From JAFDZW01 sp035632315 (GTDB lineage Bacteria; Bacteroidota; Ignavibacteria; Palsa-1295), in contig DASQGZ010000034.1 in assembly GCA_035632315.1 (NCBI GenBank), positions 1 to 64,000 of the forward strand: 64,000 nucleotides of DNA, written 5' to 3'. A program made the translations under genes and the position numbers. Under the pieces are notes generated by a model. The model did not search any database. It was not told where the DNA came from and saw only the letters and a program-made list of their open reading frames with translations. Every line of letters begins with the position of its first letter. The first letter of the stretch is position 1. This document shows, one piece after another, positions 50,934-58,680 of the stretch.

Positions 50934-51770
50934 TTACAGATATTCACGGATCGCAACACCTGATGACGAAGCAACTGTGATAAAATTCGCAGGTTTATCG
51001 GTCCAACAACCCGAATTATAGTAATGGATATTGTCTTCGTGCAATTCCATTGCCTGATGCGTGTGTCCGCAAAAAACATACGACGCATTTTTCAATTTTG
51101 CATAAGCGATCGCGTCGGCGGCAATTTTTTCCGAAACACGCAGCCACGTTTTGCTGCGGCGCTTCATCCACCTCGTGACTCGCTGCTGCTCGGAATCGAT
51201 CTTCTGGAAAAATTTATAGAATCCGCAGGCGACCGCACTGATGACGACGTTCTCGTTGAGAAATTTATCGAATTGATGTCCGTGGATCGCGATATAGCGC
51301 TCATTCTCAAATTCCCATATATATTCGTCGAAGACCGGGATCCCGAGCAGATGTGTCAGGATCTGCGCGATGCCGTCGTGGTTGCCGGCAACCCAGGCGA
51401 CTTCGACGCCACGCTTCGGATTGGAAAGTTTTCTAATGTATGAAAGAAATTTCCAATCTTCTTTTCTCAGCCGCTTGAAATTCAGGTCGTCAAACACATC
51501 GCCGTTAATGACGAGTCGTTTGAATCCGTAACTTTTGAGCATCTTCAACGCATCGCGCGACCGCGAAACATCCGAGCCCAAATGTATGTCGCTGATGATC
51601 ATCGTATCGACAAGCCGGACGTGCCCCAATCGTTCTTCGGCATGATCGTCGTCGAATTCGTGATCGAACTCGACGTCTATATCGACTTCGTTCGGGTCGA
51701 GTGCAATTACTCCATTCCTAAAGAGTTGCATGGTGCTGGTGTTAATTAGTGATAGATTTACATGAAGCAT
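50934..51770 (-). CDS. UDP-2,3-diacylglucosamine diphosphatase-like metallophosphoesterase
   Basis: The protein from ATG 51770 has 278 residues. It has the calcineurin-like metal motifs ISDIHLGS, INGDVFDD, VAGNHDG, AIHGHQFD and CGHTHQA in order, as in LpxH-type enzymes that cleave UDP-2,3-diacylglucosamine in lipid A assembly. An acidic N-terminal extension of about 50 residues (VDIDVEFDHEFDDDHAEE) is unusual. GTG 51803 is another possible start. A different phosphoesterase substrate is possible. Confidence 0.75.
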   Translation of the reverse strand: MLHVNLSLINTSTMQLFRNGVIALDPNEVDIDVEFDHEFDDDHAEERLGHVRLVDTMIISDIHLGSDVSRSRDALKMLKSYGFKRLVINGDVFDDLNFKRLRKEDWKFLSYIRKLSNPKRGVEVAWVAGNHDGIAQILTHLLGIPVFDEYIWEFENERYIAIHGHQFDKFLNENVVISAVACGFYKFFQKIDSEQQRVTRWMKRRSKTWLRVSEKIAADAIAYAKLKNASYVFCGHTHQAMELHEDNIHYYNSGCWTDKPANFITVASSSGVAIREYL

Positions 51771-52146
51771 TCGTTCGTCCGAAGGCTTGCGTTCGGATGG
51801 CACGATAACCGCTATGACTTGAGGGGCAAAACAGACGGGATATACAACAAACGATTGATCTGGAAAGCGGTTACCGGAACATCAACCTTGTGTTATATTA
51901 TTGTAACGGTGGGAACTTTATTACCTAAATTATAGGTTTTATACTGTCACGTATTGTAAGGTTTGAATCGAAATCACGGGATACATTTCGTTCTACTTAC
52001 TACAAAACAACGATGAATATTTCTCTTGTGGGTTACCACTAGAGTGTTGTTCGTTTTACAACTAACCCTGCCGATGATCTGTCACGGGAACATCGGCAAG
52101 ATCACAATGAAATTATCAGGCTGCGGGATAAGCCCCATAATTCGGT
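51771..52146. other. 376-base intergenic stretch with a hairpin
   Basis: No gene is seen. GCCGATG at 52070-52076 and CATCGGC at 52091-52097 form a perfect seven-pair hairpin with a 14-base loop, without a U tract. An AT-rich part lies near 51900-51960. It probably holds the promoters of the divergent genes at 51770 and 52147. Confidence 0.35.
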
Positions 52147-52917
52147 ATGTGCAATAACTGGATCGATCCGCTTGTGCGAATATTGATTCGCAACATTTGG
52201 ATCGTATTGATCATATTATGTTTCAGCGTATCTGTACGAGCGCAACAGACAACCCCATCTCACGACGGGCGTACTGTCGCTGCTACGCCAACATCTTCCG
52301 AAACTCCCGCCTCGCTTGACAATCCGGCATCCGTTCTTGCGATGATGAGTACTGAGCCGCAATTCTACAGAGACTTTAAATTTCAGAATACAGCGCCTTC
52401 TTCCGTTACAATTACCGGTGCGGACATCGCCTCCGGATATTCAGGTGTTAAGATCATATCATCTCAGACTACGCCATTGCCGGCCACGATCGCCCCGGGA
52501 GAATTTTTTACCGTCCGCCTTGGATATTCCGAACTGAATACCCACGTCACTTCCGATACCCTTATCCTGACAAAAGAGAACGGATCGACGCTCTCATACC
52601 CGATCTGTATTTCTCGCATAAAGGCGACTTTTGAGCAAAATGGATTTAATCACCGCCAAATCGCGCTCTCCGTTACCCCCGACCAAAAGAACCGGAGCGT
52701 TCAGGTTATCCTATACAGTGGATATCACGGGAACATTGCTATTTATACAAAAGACGGCACGCTCCTTGACGAGGCGAAAAATGTCCGGTCGTACATTTGG
52801 CATACGACGCCCGGAAAAAAATTGTATGACGAAAACGAATATGTTATCCGAGTTACGTGTATCGATGGCGGCCAGACTCTGACTCGCTCCGAAACGATCT
52901 CGTTCGCATCAAAATAA
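52147..52917 (+). CDS. secreted protein with T9SS/FlgD-like C-terminal domain, paralog 1
   Basis: The 256-residue precursor has a hydrophobic N-terminal segment (WIVLIILCFSVSVRAQ), a polar stretch, an Ig-like middle domain (about 75-165, FYRDFKFQNTAPSSVTIT and TVRLGYSELNTHVTSDTLIL) and a C-terminal beta-domain (about 185-256, GNIAIYTKDGTLLDEAKNV and ENEYVIRVTCIDGGQTL) that resembles FlgD/T9SS type A sorting domains. It is a clear paralog of the gene at 53298. A conserved 3' region with terminator follows. Function unknown; likely surface or secreted. Confidence 0.7.
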   Translation: MCNNWIDPLVRILIRNIWIVLIILCFSVSVRAQQTTPSHDGRTVAATPTSSETPASLDNPASVLAMMSTEPQFYRDFKFQNTAPSSVTITGADIASGYSGVKIISSQTTPLPATIAPGEFFTVRLGYSELNTHVTSDTLILTKENGSTLSYPICISRIKATFEQNGFNHRQIALSVTPDQKNRSVQVILYSGYHGNIAIYTKDGTLLDEAKNVRSYIWHTTPGKKLYDENEYVIRVTCIDGGQTLTRSETISFASK

Positions 52918-52924
52918 AAGTTGA

Positions 52925-53011
52925 GCTGTGGCGTATTGTTGTATGGGTTAGTGAATACGTTGCAGTCTTGAGAGCGCAGGCATCCAAACCCCGGACGCCT
53001 GCGTTTTTTTT
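52925..53011 (+). repeat. conserved 3' segment ending in a terminator, copy 1
   Basis: After the first paralog the sequence around GCGTATTGTTGTATGGGTTA and TGCAGT, then a GCAGGC...CCCCGG...GCCTGCG hairpin (arms 52975-52985 and 52993-53003) and a T tract, is nearly repeated after the second paralog. The conserved non-coding part suggests that it was duplicated with the gene and may be functional. The hairpin and T run look like a rho-independent terminator. Confidence 0.65.
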
Positions 53012-53057
53012 ATTGACAAATTAAGAAACTATTATTCCTTCTTCGAAATTATATTCT

Positions 53058-53140
53058 CGTTCTGTTTTCGAATGTGCGATTGTGTATGCACCCATACATC
53101 CATACACAACCACCGAACATTCGGGTGCCACAACAGAACG
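53058..53140. repeat. nested inverted repeat (about 83 bases)
   Basis: Three nested pairs of exact inverted arms are present: CGTTCTGTT (53058-53066) with AACAGAACG (53132-53140); CGAATGT (53069-53075) with ACATTCG (53117-53123); TTGTGTATG (53080-53088) with CATACACAA (53101-53109). They stack in order around a 12-base loop. Spacers on the two sides are unequal (2 and 8, then 4 and 7 bases), so it would fold as a long hairpin with internal loops. It lies between the paralogs, before the second. Only the one copy is seen in this window. Confidence 0.55.
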
Positions 53141-53297
53141 ACTCATGACACAACGCATTCGCTGCGTTGCACTAACCGAAAAAAAAAATCACTGACCCGT
53201 CGGCGGTTCATACCGGCTGCCGATTCTCATTTGTCACCACTATAGCAGCGGGTTTTCCCCACGTTGCAATATGATTTTTTTTCCGGAGCATTCCGGC

Positions 53298-54050
53298 ATG
53301 CGATTATTATATCGTGTGCTCGGAGTCGTGTACATTTTATTCTCTTGTAATACTCGGACGACTGCTCAGCATCTCGCCAATATGGCAGGATCCGACGCGG
53401 AGTTAGGACCGAAAAGTCTTGCCCCGGTTGTGAGCAGTATTCCGCTCGATACTTCGCATACCATCCTGAAGATGGCAAGCAGCGAGTGGCAGTTCACAAG
53501 GGATTTCCAGTTCATGAACATCTCTTCTTCGGCGATCACCCTCACAGACGCATTAATGCGTTCCGGCGATTCCGGGATCAGCGTCGTCTCAGTCATTGGT
53601 AACGAATTCCCTCTGACGCTTGCCGGCGGAGGAAATATGACAGTACGTCTTGCATATTCGGCATCGAATATCAATACACGCAGCGACACATTGCTGATCG
53701 AGCGCGAAGAGGGTTCGCCGTTCAAATTTCCCGTGCAAGCGCGTCACGGATCAGTGTCTGCCGTGCAAAACGGATTCGGAAGGCGGCAGCTTTCGCTGAC
53801 GGTGACGCCAAATTCATCCGAGCGAATGATCGAAGTGAAATTTTCGATGGCAACCATCAAAGGGAATATTGGAATCTATACCACTGATGGCATTCTCGTC
53901 GATGAAGCAAAAAATGTCGGATCGTATATCTGGAGAACCTCACCAAAGATGCCGAGACATAATGAAAATAAATATGTCGTCCGGGCAACGTGCACCGACG
54001 GAGGGTATACGCTTTCAAAATCCGAAACAGTAAAATTCTCCGCACAATAA
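53298..54050 (+). CDS. secreted protein with T9SS/FlgD-like C-terminal domain, paralog 2
   Basis: From the ATG at 53298 the precursor of 250 residues has a signal peptide (MRLLYRVLGVVYILFSC...TAQ); an ATG at 53271 would add nine residues. The middle and C-terminal domains match paralog 1: WQFTRDFQFMN, MTVRLAYSASNINTRSDTLLI and GNIGIYTTDGILVDEAKNV, then ENKYVVRATCTDGGYTLSKSE. It is about the same length and order. The hairpin CCGGA-GCAT-TCCGG lies just before the ATG at 53298. Gene duplication including the 3' region is the simplest origin. Function unknown. Confidence 0.68.
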   Translation: MRLLYRVLGVVYILFSCNTRTTAQHLANMAGSDAELGPKSLAPVVSSIPLDTSHTILKMASSEWQFTRDFQFMNISSSAITLTDALMRSGDSGISVVSVIGNEFPLTLAGGGNMTVRLAYSASNINTRSDTLLIEREEGSPFKFPVQARHGSVSAVQNGFGRRQLSLTVTPNSSERMIEVKFSMATIKGNIGIYTTDGILVDEAKNVGSYIWRTSPKMPRHNENKYVVRATCTDGGYTLSKSETVKFSAQ

Positions 54051-54060
54051 TTGTGCTGCA

Positions 54061-54143
54061 GCGTATTTGTTGTATGGGTTAGTGATTACGTTGCAGTTCT
54101 ACCAAAGCGCAGGCTTCCACACCCCGGAGGCCTGTGCTTTTTT
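54061..54143 (+). repeat. conserved 3' segment with terminator, copy 2
   Basis: This repeats the arrangement found at 52925-53011: GCGTATTTGTTGTATGGGTT, TTGCAGT and an inverted repeat (54107-54118 with 54126-54137) followed by TTTTTT. The loop between the arms, CACCCCGG-like, is also kept. A terminator for the second paralog is likely; the conserved upstream part has no known function. Confidence 0.65.
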
Positions 54144-54208
54144 ATTTACATACATCGGGCGCGAAAAGATATGGTTGTGATGTTAGGTTTACATCGACAA
54201 GTCTTGTA

Positions 54209-54544
54209 ATGAGTGAAGACGATACATCCCGGCTAACACCGAAACAGATCCAACAGATCGCGCGGGACCGCGCAGTCGGTAAAACGTCTCATACTCGCGC
54301 TGAGGAAATGTCCGATCAAGCGGAAGAAGAATACCGCAATGCACTTCGCGAGAACGCACCATATCTGACGCTCGGAATGCAAATGGCAGCAACGATCGCC
54401 CTTGGTGCGGGCGTCGGCTGGTGGATCGACCAAAGTTCAGGCAGTTCGATATGGCTTGGCATCTGCTCGGGGATCGGCGCAGTACTTGGAATGGGTTACT
54501 TTATTTTGATCGTCCTGAAAATGGATCGGAAATCGAAGTTGTAA
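54209..54544 (+). CDS. AtpZ/AtpI-type ATP synthase accessory protein
   Basis: From the ATG at 54209 the 111-residue product has an acidic polar N-terminus and two C-terminal hydrophobic segments (LTLGMQMAATIALGAGVGWWIDQ and IWLGICSGIGAVLGMGYFILIV). The G-W-W-I-D pattern marks AtpZ/AtpI-type proteins, which help build or stabilise the F0 rotor. The F1F0 genes themselves are not in this window. It lies 17 bases before rodA. The first base pairs of rodA's frame overlap with a tiny reading frame, probably meaningless. Confidence 0.78.
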   Translation: MSEDDTSRLTPKQIQQIARDRAVGKTSHTRAEEMSDQAEEEYRNALRENAPYLTLGMQMAATIALGAGVGWWIDQSSGSSIWLGICSGIGAVLGMGYFILIVLKMDRKSKL

Positions 54545-54561
54545 GTAATGGCAATGAAGCA

Positions 54562-55812
54562 ATGGCAATAAAGATCGGACACAGCGCTGCTGCTGAGGCC
54601 CTTGACGCGAAAGACTTCGATATCTCGACGTTCGTGCTTGTCGTACTGCTGACCGTCTCCGGATTTATTTCGATCTACAGCGCAACCTACGCCGCTCAGA
54701 TGAGCGACCGCTTCAGTTTGCAGCTGCTCTTCGGAGCCGGAGGCATCGTTATCTTACTTGTAATGGCTTTACTGCCGATCAGATGGCTGTCGGTCGCTGC
54801 ATACCCATTCTATGCGTTCTCGCTCGGTTTGCTGGTGCTGGTGCTTGTCGCTGGAAAAGTCGTGTACAGTCAAAAAAATTGGCTGGCGTTCGGCGGATTA
54901 TCGTTTCAGCCGTCAGAACTTGCAAAACTCGCTACGATCATGGCGATCGGGAAATATCTTTCGGGCGACAGAAAGCTGACACGACCCTCCGATCTCATCG
55001 TCGCATCTATCATTGTGATCATCCCGATCGCGCTGATACTTGCCGAACCCGACCCGGGCAGTGCGATGATCTATGTCGGGTTGCTATTTATTATTTTGCT
55101 CTGGGCAGGCGCCGACCTGTTCTTGCTGCTGGCGATCATTGGACCTGGCGTTGCTGCGGTGATGTCGTTATTTGGTAAATGGGCAATGCTCGGATCGGTG
55201 CTGGCGATCGGAGCTATGATGTTCTTAGGATTTCGAAAGAATCTGATCACGACAACGATCGTGTTCCTACTGGTCATCGGCGCGTCGTTCTCGTCGAACA
55301 TACTCTATACTCATTTGCATCCGTATCAACAGGAGCGCATCGACCTCCTGCTCAATCCGGAGGCAGACCCACAAGGCGGAGGATATAATATCATCCAATC
55401 GAAAATGGCGATCGGCTCCGGCGGAATGTTCGGCAAAGGCTATCTGAAAGGCTCTCAGACGCAGCTTCGGTTTGTGCCGAAACAATGGACAGATTTCATT
55501 ATGAGCGTTCCTGCCGAAGAGTTCGGCTTTGTCGGTGCAATGGTATTGCTCATACTATATATAATTTTAATATCACGAAGCCTCGCGATCGCATCGAGTG
55601 TGCGAAGTAATTTTTCAAGTGTCATCGCGATCGGCATTGCCGGGATATGGCTTCTGCACGTGACTGTGAATATCGGAATGACACTCGGCGTTGTGCCGGT
55701 CGTCGGCATCCCCTTGCCATTTATGAGCTATGGTGGCTCCTCGCTCGTAACGAATATGCTGATGGCAGGAATACTAATGAACCTCTACCGAAACCGCCGG
55801 ATACAATTTTAG
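54562..55812 (+). CDS. rodA: rod-shape-determining SEDS glycosyltransferase RodA
   Basis: The 416-residue membrane protein has ten or so segments and the SEDS pattern: KNWLAFGGLSFQPSELAKLATIMAIGKYL near 110-140, AEPDPGSAMIY, and GIPLPFMSYGGSSLVTNMLM near the C-terminal end. RodA polymerises peptidoglycan in the elongation machinery. Start at ATG 54562. FtsW is the main alternative, but the loop KQWTDFIMSVPAEEFGFVGA and the length favour RodA. No mreB or penicillin-binding protein gene is beside it. Confidence 0.87.
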   Translation: MAIKIGHSAAAEALDAKDFDISTFVLVVLLTVSGFISIYSATYAAQMSDRFSLQLLFGAGGIVILLVMALLPIRWLSVAAYPFYAFSLGLLVLVLVAGKVVYSQKNWLAFGGLSFQPSELAKLATIMAIGKYLSGDRKLTRPSDLIVASIIVIIPIALILAEPDPGSAMIYVGLLFIILLWAGADLFLLLAIIGPGVAAVMSLFGKWAMLGSVLAIGAMMFLGFRKNLITTTIVFLLVIGASFSSNILYTHLHPYQQERIDLLLNPEADPQGGGYNIIQSKMAIGSGGMFGKGYLKGSQTQLRFVPKQWTDFIMSVPAEEFGFVGAMVLLILYIILISRSLAIASSVRSNFSSVIAIGIAGIWLLHVTVNIGMTLGVVPVVGIPLPFMSYGGSSLVTNMLMAGILMNLYRNRRIQF

Positions 55813-55818
55813 TGGGTA

Positions 55819-57564
55819 TTACCGATAATGCACAAATGAAATATCGAACGGCGGCATTGCCGCTGCGTCTATTTGCAAATGATATACACCCGTTGCAAGG
55901 CCTTCGACTGAGAGCGGCATCGGTGCATCTGTTGAAATATTTCCGTTGGATGATCCAACGAGCTTCCCGTTAAGATCGTAGAGCCGAAGCGTTAACGCGC
56001 CTGAATACAATGTCGAATAGATCATCGTCCGTTCGCCCGCAGGGTTCGGCACAAGCTTGAAGAGCGGCTCGGTATTATCGGCTGTTGTGCTTGTCACCGT
56101 ACTTTGGCCACACGATCTGAACGAGCCGATGATCCCTTGAAAGCTTGCACCGGTGATCGCTGTTGCCGTTCCGGAACATCCGTCCCCTTCCACAAGCGAC
56201 GAAATGGAATCGAATGTAATATAATCGCAATCGAATTCGTACGGGTACCATTGAAACGCCGCATACCCGACAAGCGAATCGGGCAACGCATTAAGATCGT
56301 CCGCTTCGATATGCAGTGCGGCTCTTCCGCTCCAGCGGCTGCCTGCTACGTCAATGCTCTTGCCATAAAAAAGAAAACTACCAAGGTACGTCAGCGAGCC
56401 CGGTACATAATGCACGATCATATCAACGGTCGGCATCGGCGCTTTGTGATGCACGTAGATCGGCAGCCTGATCGTGACATTTGGTGTGTCATTGATAATG
56501 CGCGCACTTGAGAACCGGTAATCAACTTTCGGTCCTGCCGTGACAACTTTCACCGAATCACCGCCGCTATTGGTCGTCCGCCAAATAGAGCCGTCCGGTG
56601 CAGAAGATAGAACAATATTGTCGTTAATAGCACATAGCAAACGAGAATCCTGGTGTTCAGATGGGCCACCGATCGCTTTCCAGGATTTTCCGTGATCGAG
56701 TGAACGAAACACCCCTTGTCCTTGCGAACTCCCAGCGTATGCTGCATTTGCCGATACGCTGCACGATGAAGAAAAGAAGGACTTAGGCTCCTGTATCGTT
56801 GAAGTCCATGACTGCCCATTATCGGTTGTTAAAAATATTTCCGAGTATCCGTTCTCAGTTTCATTGTACTGTTCATTTGTAATATAAACGCGCGACGCAT
56901 CACAGGAGTCGAGCATAAATGAATAGCTATCGAGATCAACCTGCCCAGTTTGCTGAGACCATGATTTTCCAAAATCAGTCGATATGTTAATGTGTGAATT
57001 GTACATCGATTGTACCGACCTTGATAGTACATAACCTGTTTTTGACCGTGGGTTATAAATAGCTTCATACGCTCCGCCTCCAGAGCTTTCCACTGTTTGT
57101 TTTGTCCATGTTGAACCTCCGTCGCTTGTATAGCTTATCGTACCTTGTAAACTGGCTCGGTCTGCGACAAAAAGCTCATTCCCATTTCGAGCAAACGAAA
57201 CACCGAAACATTCACCTGTAACGAGAATATGATTCCAAGTAACACCTCTATCATTAGTGATGAATGCGCCTTGATTGATATAAACAATTGCACCGGTATC
57301 TTTACTAAAAAAGCAAATATCACTGATGACATTTCCCGAACCTGATAATGGTGTCGTGATCTGCTGCCAAGTATTACCTGAATCTAAAGAATTGAATACA
57401 TCCGTTACGCCTGCCCAAAGGATACCATCTTTGAACGAGATTGCCCCCCCGTAAAGTATATTATATGACCCCAGTAAATTCGGCGCGACGTTTTTCCACT
57501 GGGCATAAACTGAGTGTGCTTGGCAAGCCAAGAGACAAATAAGGAAAATTATAGGACGTTTCAT
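55819..57564 (-). CDS. Asp-box beta-propeller protein with T9SS sorting domain
   Basis: The 581-residue precursor has a signal peptide (MKRPIIFLICLLACQAHSVYAQ), six Asp-box motifs (SLDSGNTW, TNDRGVTW, TSDGGSTW, STDFGKSW, TTDNGQSW and SLDHGKSW) in a YCF48-like propeller over the first 330 residues, a cohesin-like or Ig-like segment at 360-470 and a type A sorting domain at the C-terminus (KLVPNPAGERTMI, LTLRLYDLNGKLVGSS, LATGVYHLQIDA). It should be a surface-attached or secreted cargo of the T9SS. Function unknown. Paralogous in Asp-box type to the protein at 17714. Confidence 0.83.
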   Translation of the reverse strand: MKRPIIFLICLLACQAHSVYAQWKNVAPNLLGSYNILYGGAISFKDGILWAGVTDVFNSLDSGNTWQQITTPLSGSGNVISDICFFSKDTGAIVYINQGAFITNDRGVTWNHILVTGECFGVSFARNGNELFVADRASLQGTISYTSDGGSTWTKQTVESSGGGAYEAIYNPRSKTGYVLSRSVQSMYNSHINISTDFGKSWSQQTGQVDLDSYSFMLDSCDASRVYITNEQYNETENGYSEIFLTTDNGQSWTSTIQEPKSFFSSSCSVSANAAYAGSSQGQGVFRSLDHGKSWKAIGGPSEHQDSRLLCAINDNIVLSSAPDGSIWRTTNSGGDSVKVVTAGPKVDYRFSSARIINDTPNVTIRLPIYVHHKAPMPTVDMIVHYVPGSLTYLGSFLFYGKSIDVAGSRWSGRAALHIEADDLNALPDSLVGYAAFQWYPYEFDCDYITFDSISSLVEGDGCSGTATAITGASFQGIIGSFRSCGQSTVTSTTADNTEPLFKLVPNPAGERTMIYSTLYSGALTLRLYDLNGKLVGSSNGNISTDAPMPLSVEGLATGVYHLQIDAAAMPPFDISFVHYR

Positions 57565-57611
57565 AGAATATATTCAGTAATCATGTATGATGAACCTCAG
57601 ATACTGCCCTA

Positions 57612-57623
57612 TTAGATATCTAA
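57612..57623. promoter_or_regulatory. 12-base palindrome upstream of the T9SS cargo gene
   Basis: TTAGATATCTAA is a perfect palindrome 48 bases before the cargo gene's start codon. It may be a regulator's site, but the motif is short and could be coincidence. Confidence 0.25.
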
Positions 57624-57653
57624 ATAACCCTTACCCCCCTGAAAAGTTACAAC

Positions 57654-58538
57654 TCAGTCAATAAGAATTGCCTTTATTTTAGGTTGCATACGGTGATCAT
57701 TGGTCAAAAAACAGTAATTTTCGCTTGCAGGGTGAGGGTCCTTAAGCGGTCCCTTTAGACCGTTTTTTGTAATTTCAAAACAATCGTAACCAAATTCTCG
57801 AAGAAAATCAAGAATATCTTTTGGCTGGTAACCAGCTTGCCGCATCATAGAGATTGTCATCTCTAGAATAACAATCGGTTTCTCGCGTGCAAGTAATTGT
57901 TTCATTCCTTGAAGAGCAAACAGTTCTGCCCCTTCAATGTCCATCTTAATAAAATCGACTCCTGAAATTCCTCGTGAACTGACAAATTCATCTAATGTCG
58001 TTGCCCCAACTTGAATCGTACGAGCTTTCAAGTGTTCTGCAAGCACAGTACTCCCAGTACCTCTATTCCCTTTTGGCGGCAAACCGAATGCAATTTGTCC
58101 TGAAAAATTCGTAAGTGCAATCCTCGATAAAATGATCTTTTCGTTGAGTCCATTCAGGTCTATATTCTCTTGCAATCTGTCTGCAACCTCGGGGATCGGC
58201 TCGAATGTATATACTTTTTTCGCAAGTTTAGAAAAAAGTAATGCCATCTGACCAATGTTACCGCCAATATCAAGAATAATATTCGAACCCTCAGCAAGTA
58301 TTTTTATTGTCGGTGTATCTCTCCATTCATAAATATTATAATACAGGGGGAATTGTGCTTCATCATCCAACTCCAACCTCATCCTCCCACGGTCTTTCGT
58401 TGTGACTTCGACGATGACGGGTTCGGATGCCCAGCCGTGGACTGCCATCATCAATGGGTAGCGACCCTTCTTGATCGGAGTGTAAGTCAGGTATGCACGC
58501 AATGCTTTGCGGACAAGTTGTTTCAGCGTTGACGCCAT
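57654..58538 (-). CDS. FkbM-family methyltransferase
   Basis: The start is ATG 58538, which gives 294 residues. The protein has a SAM motif ILDIGGNIGQMALLFSKLAKKVYTFEP and, further on, FIKMDIEGAELFALQGM. These are the marks of FkbM-type methyltransferases, which methylate hydroxyl groups on sugars or natural products. An N-terminal piece of about 50 residues is unusual for the family. It stands alone between a T9SS cargo gene and the divergent permease gene; an outer-surface polysaccharide target is likely but unproved. Confidence 0.82.
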   Translation of the reverse strand: MASTLKQLVRKALRAYLTYTPIKKGRYPLMMAVHGWASEPVIVEVTTKDRGRMRLELDDEAQFPLYYNIYEWRDTPTIKILAEGSNIILDIGGNIGQMALLFSKLAKKVYTFEPIPEVADRLQENIDLNGLNEKIILSRIALTNFSGQIAFGLPPKGNRGTGSTVLAEHLKARTIQVGATTLDEFVSSRGISGVDFIKMDIEGAELFALQGMKQLLAREKPIVILEMTISMMRQAGYQPKDILDFLREFGYDCFEITKNGLKGPLKDPHPASENYCFLTNDHRMQPKIKAILID

Positions 58539-58659
58539 TCGTTCGTTCAGTGGGAAATTATAAGTTCGTTTAGAACGCTGGTATGGGAACAACGGGTTCG
58601 GCGGAATTGAACTTATTGCTAAAGCTAAGAGTTATCTGCCCGCTTTTAATAAAGGCACA

Positions 58660-58673
58660 GCTGCTTCGGCGGC
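58660..58673 (+). promoter_or_regulatory. UUCG-tetraloop hairpin before the permease gene
   Basis: GCTGC-TTCG-GCGGC can pair as a five-pair stem capped by a UUCG loop closed by C-G, an exceptionally stable fold. It ends seven bases before the permease ATG, and AAAGG lies five bases before its stem. If folded it could bring that ribosome-binding sequence near the start codon, or block it. Confidence 0.35.
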
Positions 58674-58680
58674 ACAAAAT

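Noticed and set aside
52070..52097. Terminator or regulatory RNA at the 52070-52097 hairpin
   Set aside because: Seven pairs with a 14-base loop and no U tract; likely only a promoter-region palindrome, so listed as part of the intergenic stretch.
58539..58680. c-di-AMP (ydaO-type) riboswitch before the KimA-like gene
   Set aside because: The gap is about 140 bases, part of it covered by an alternative FkbM start, and none of the conserved ydaO elements is recognisable.
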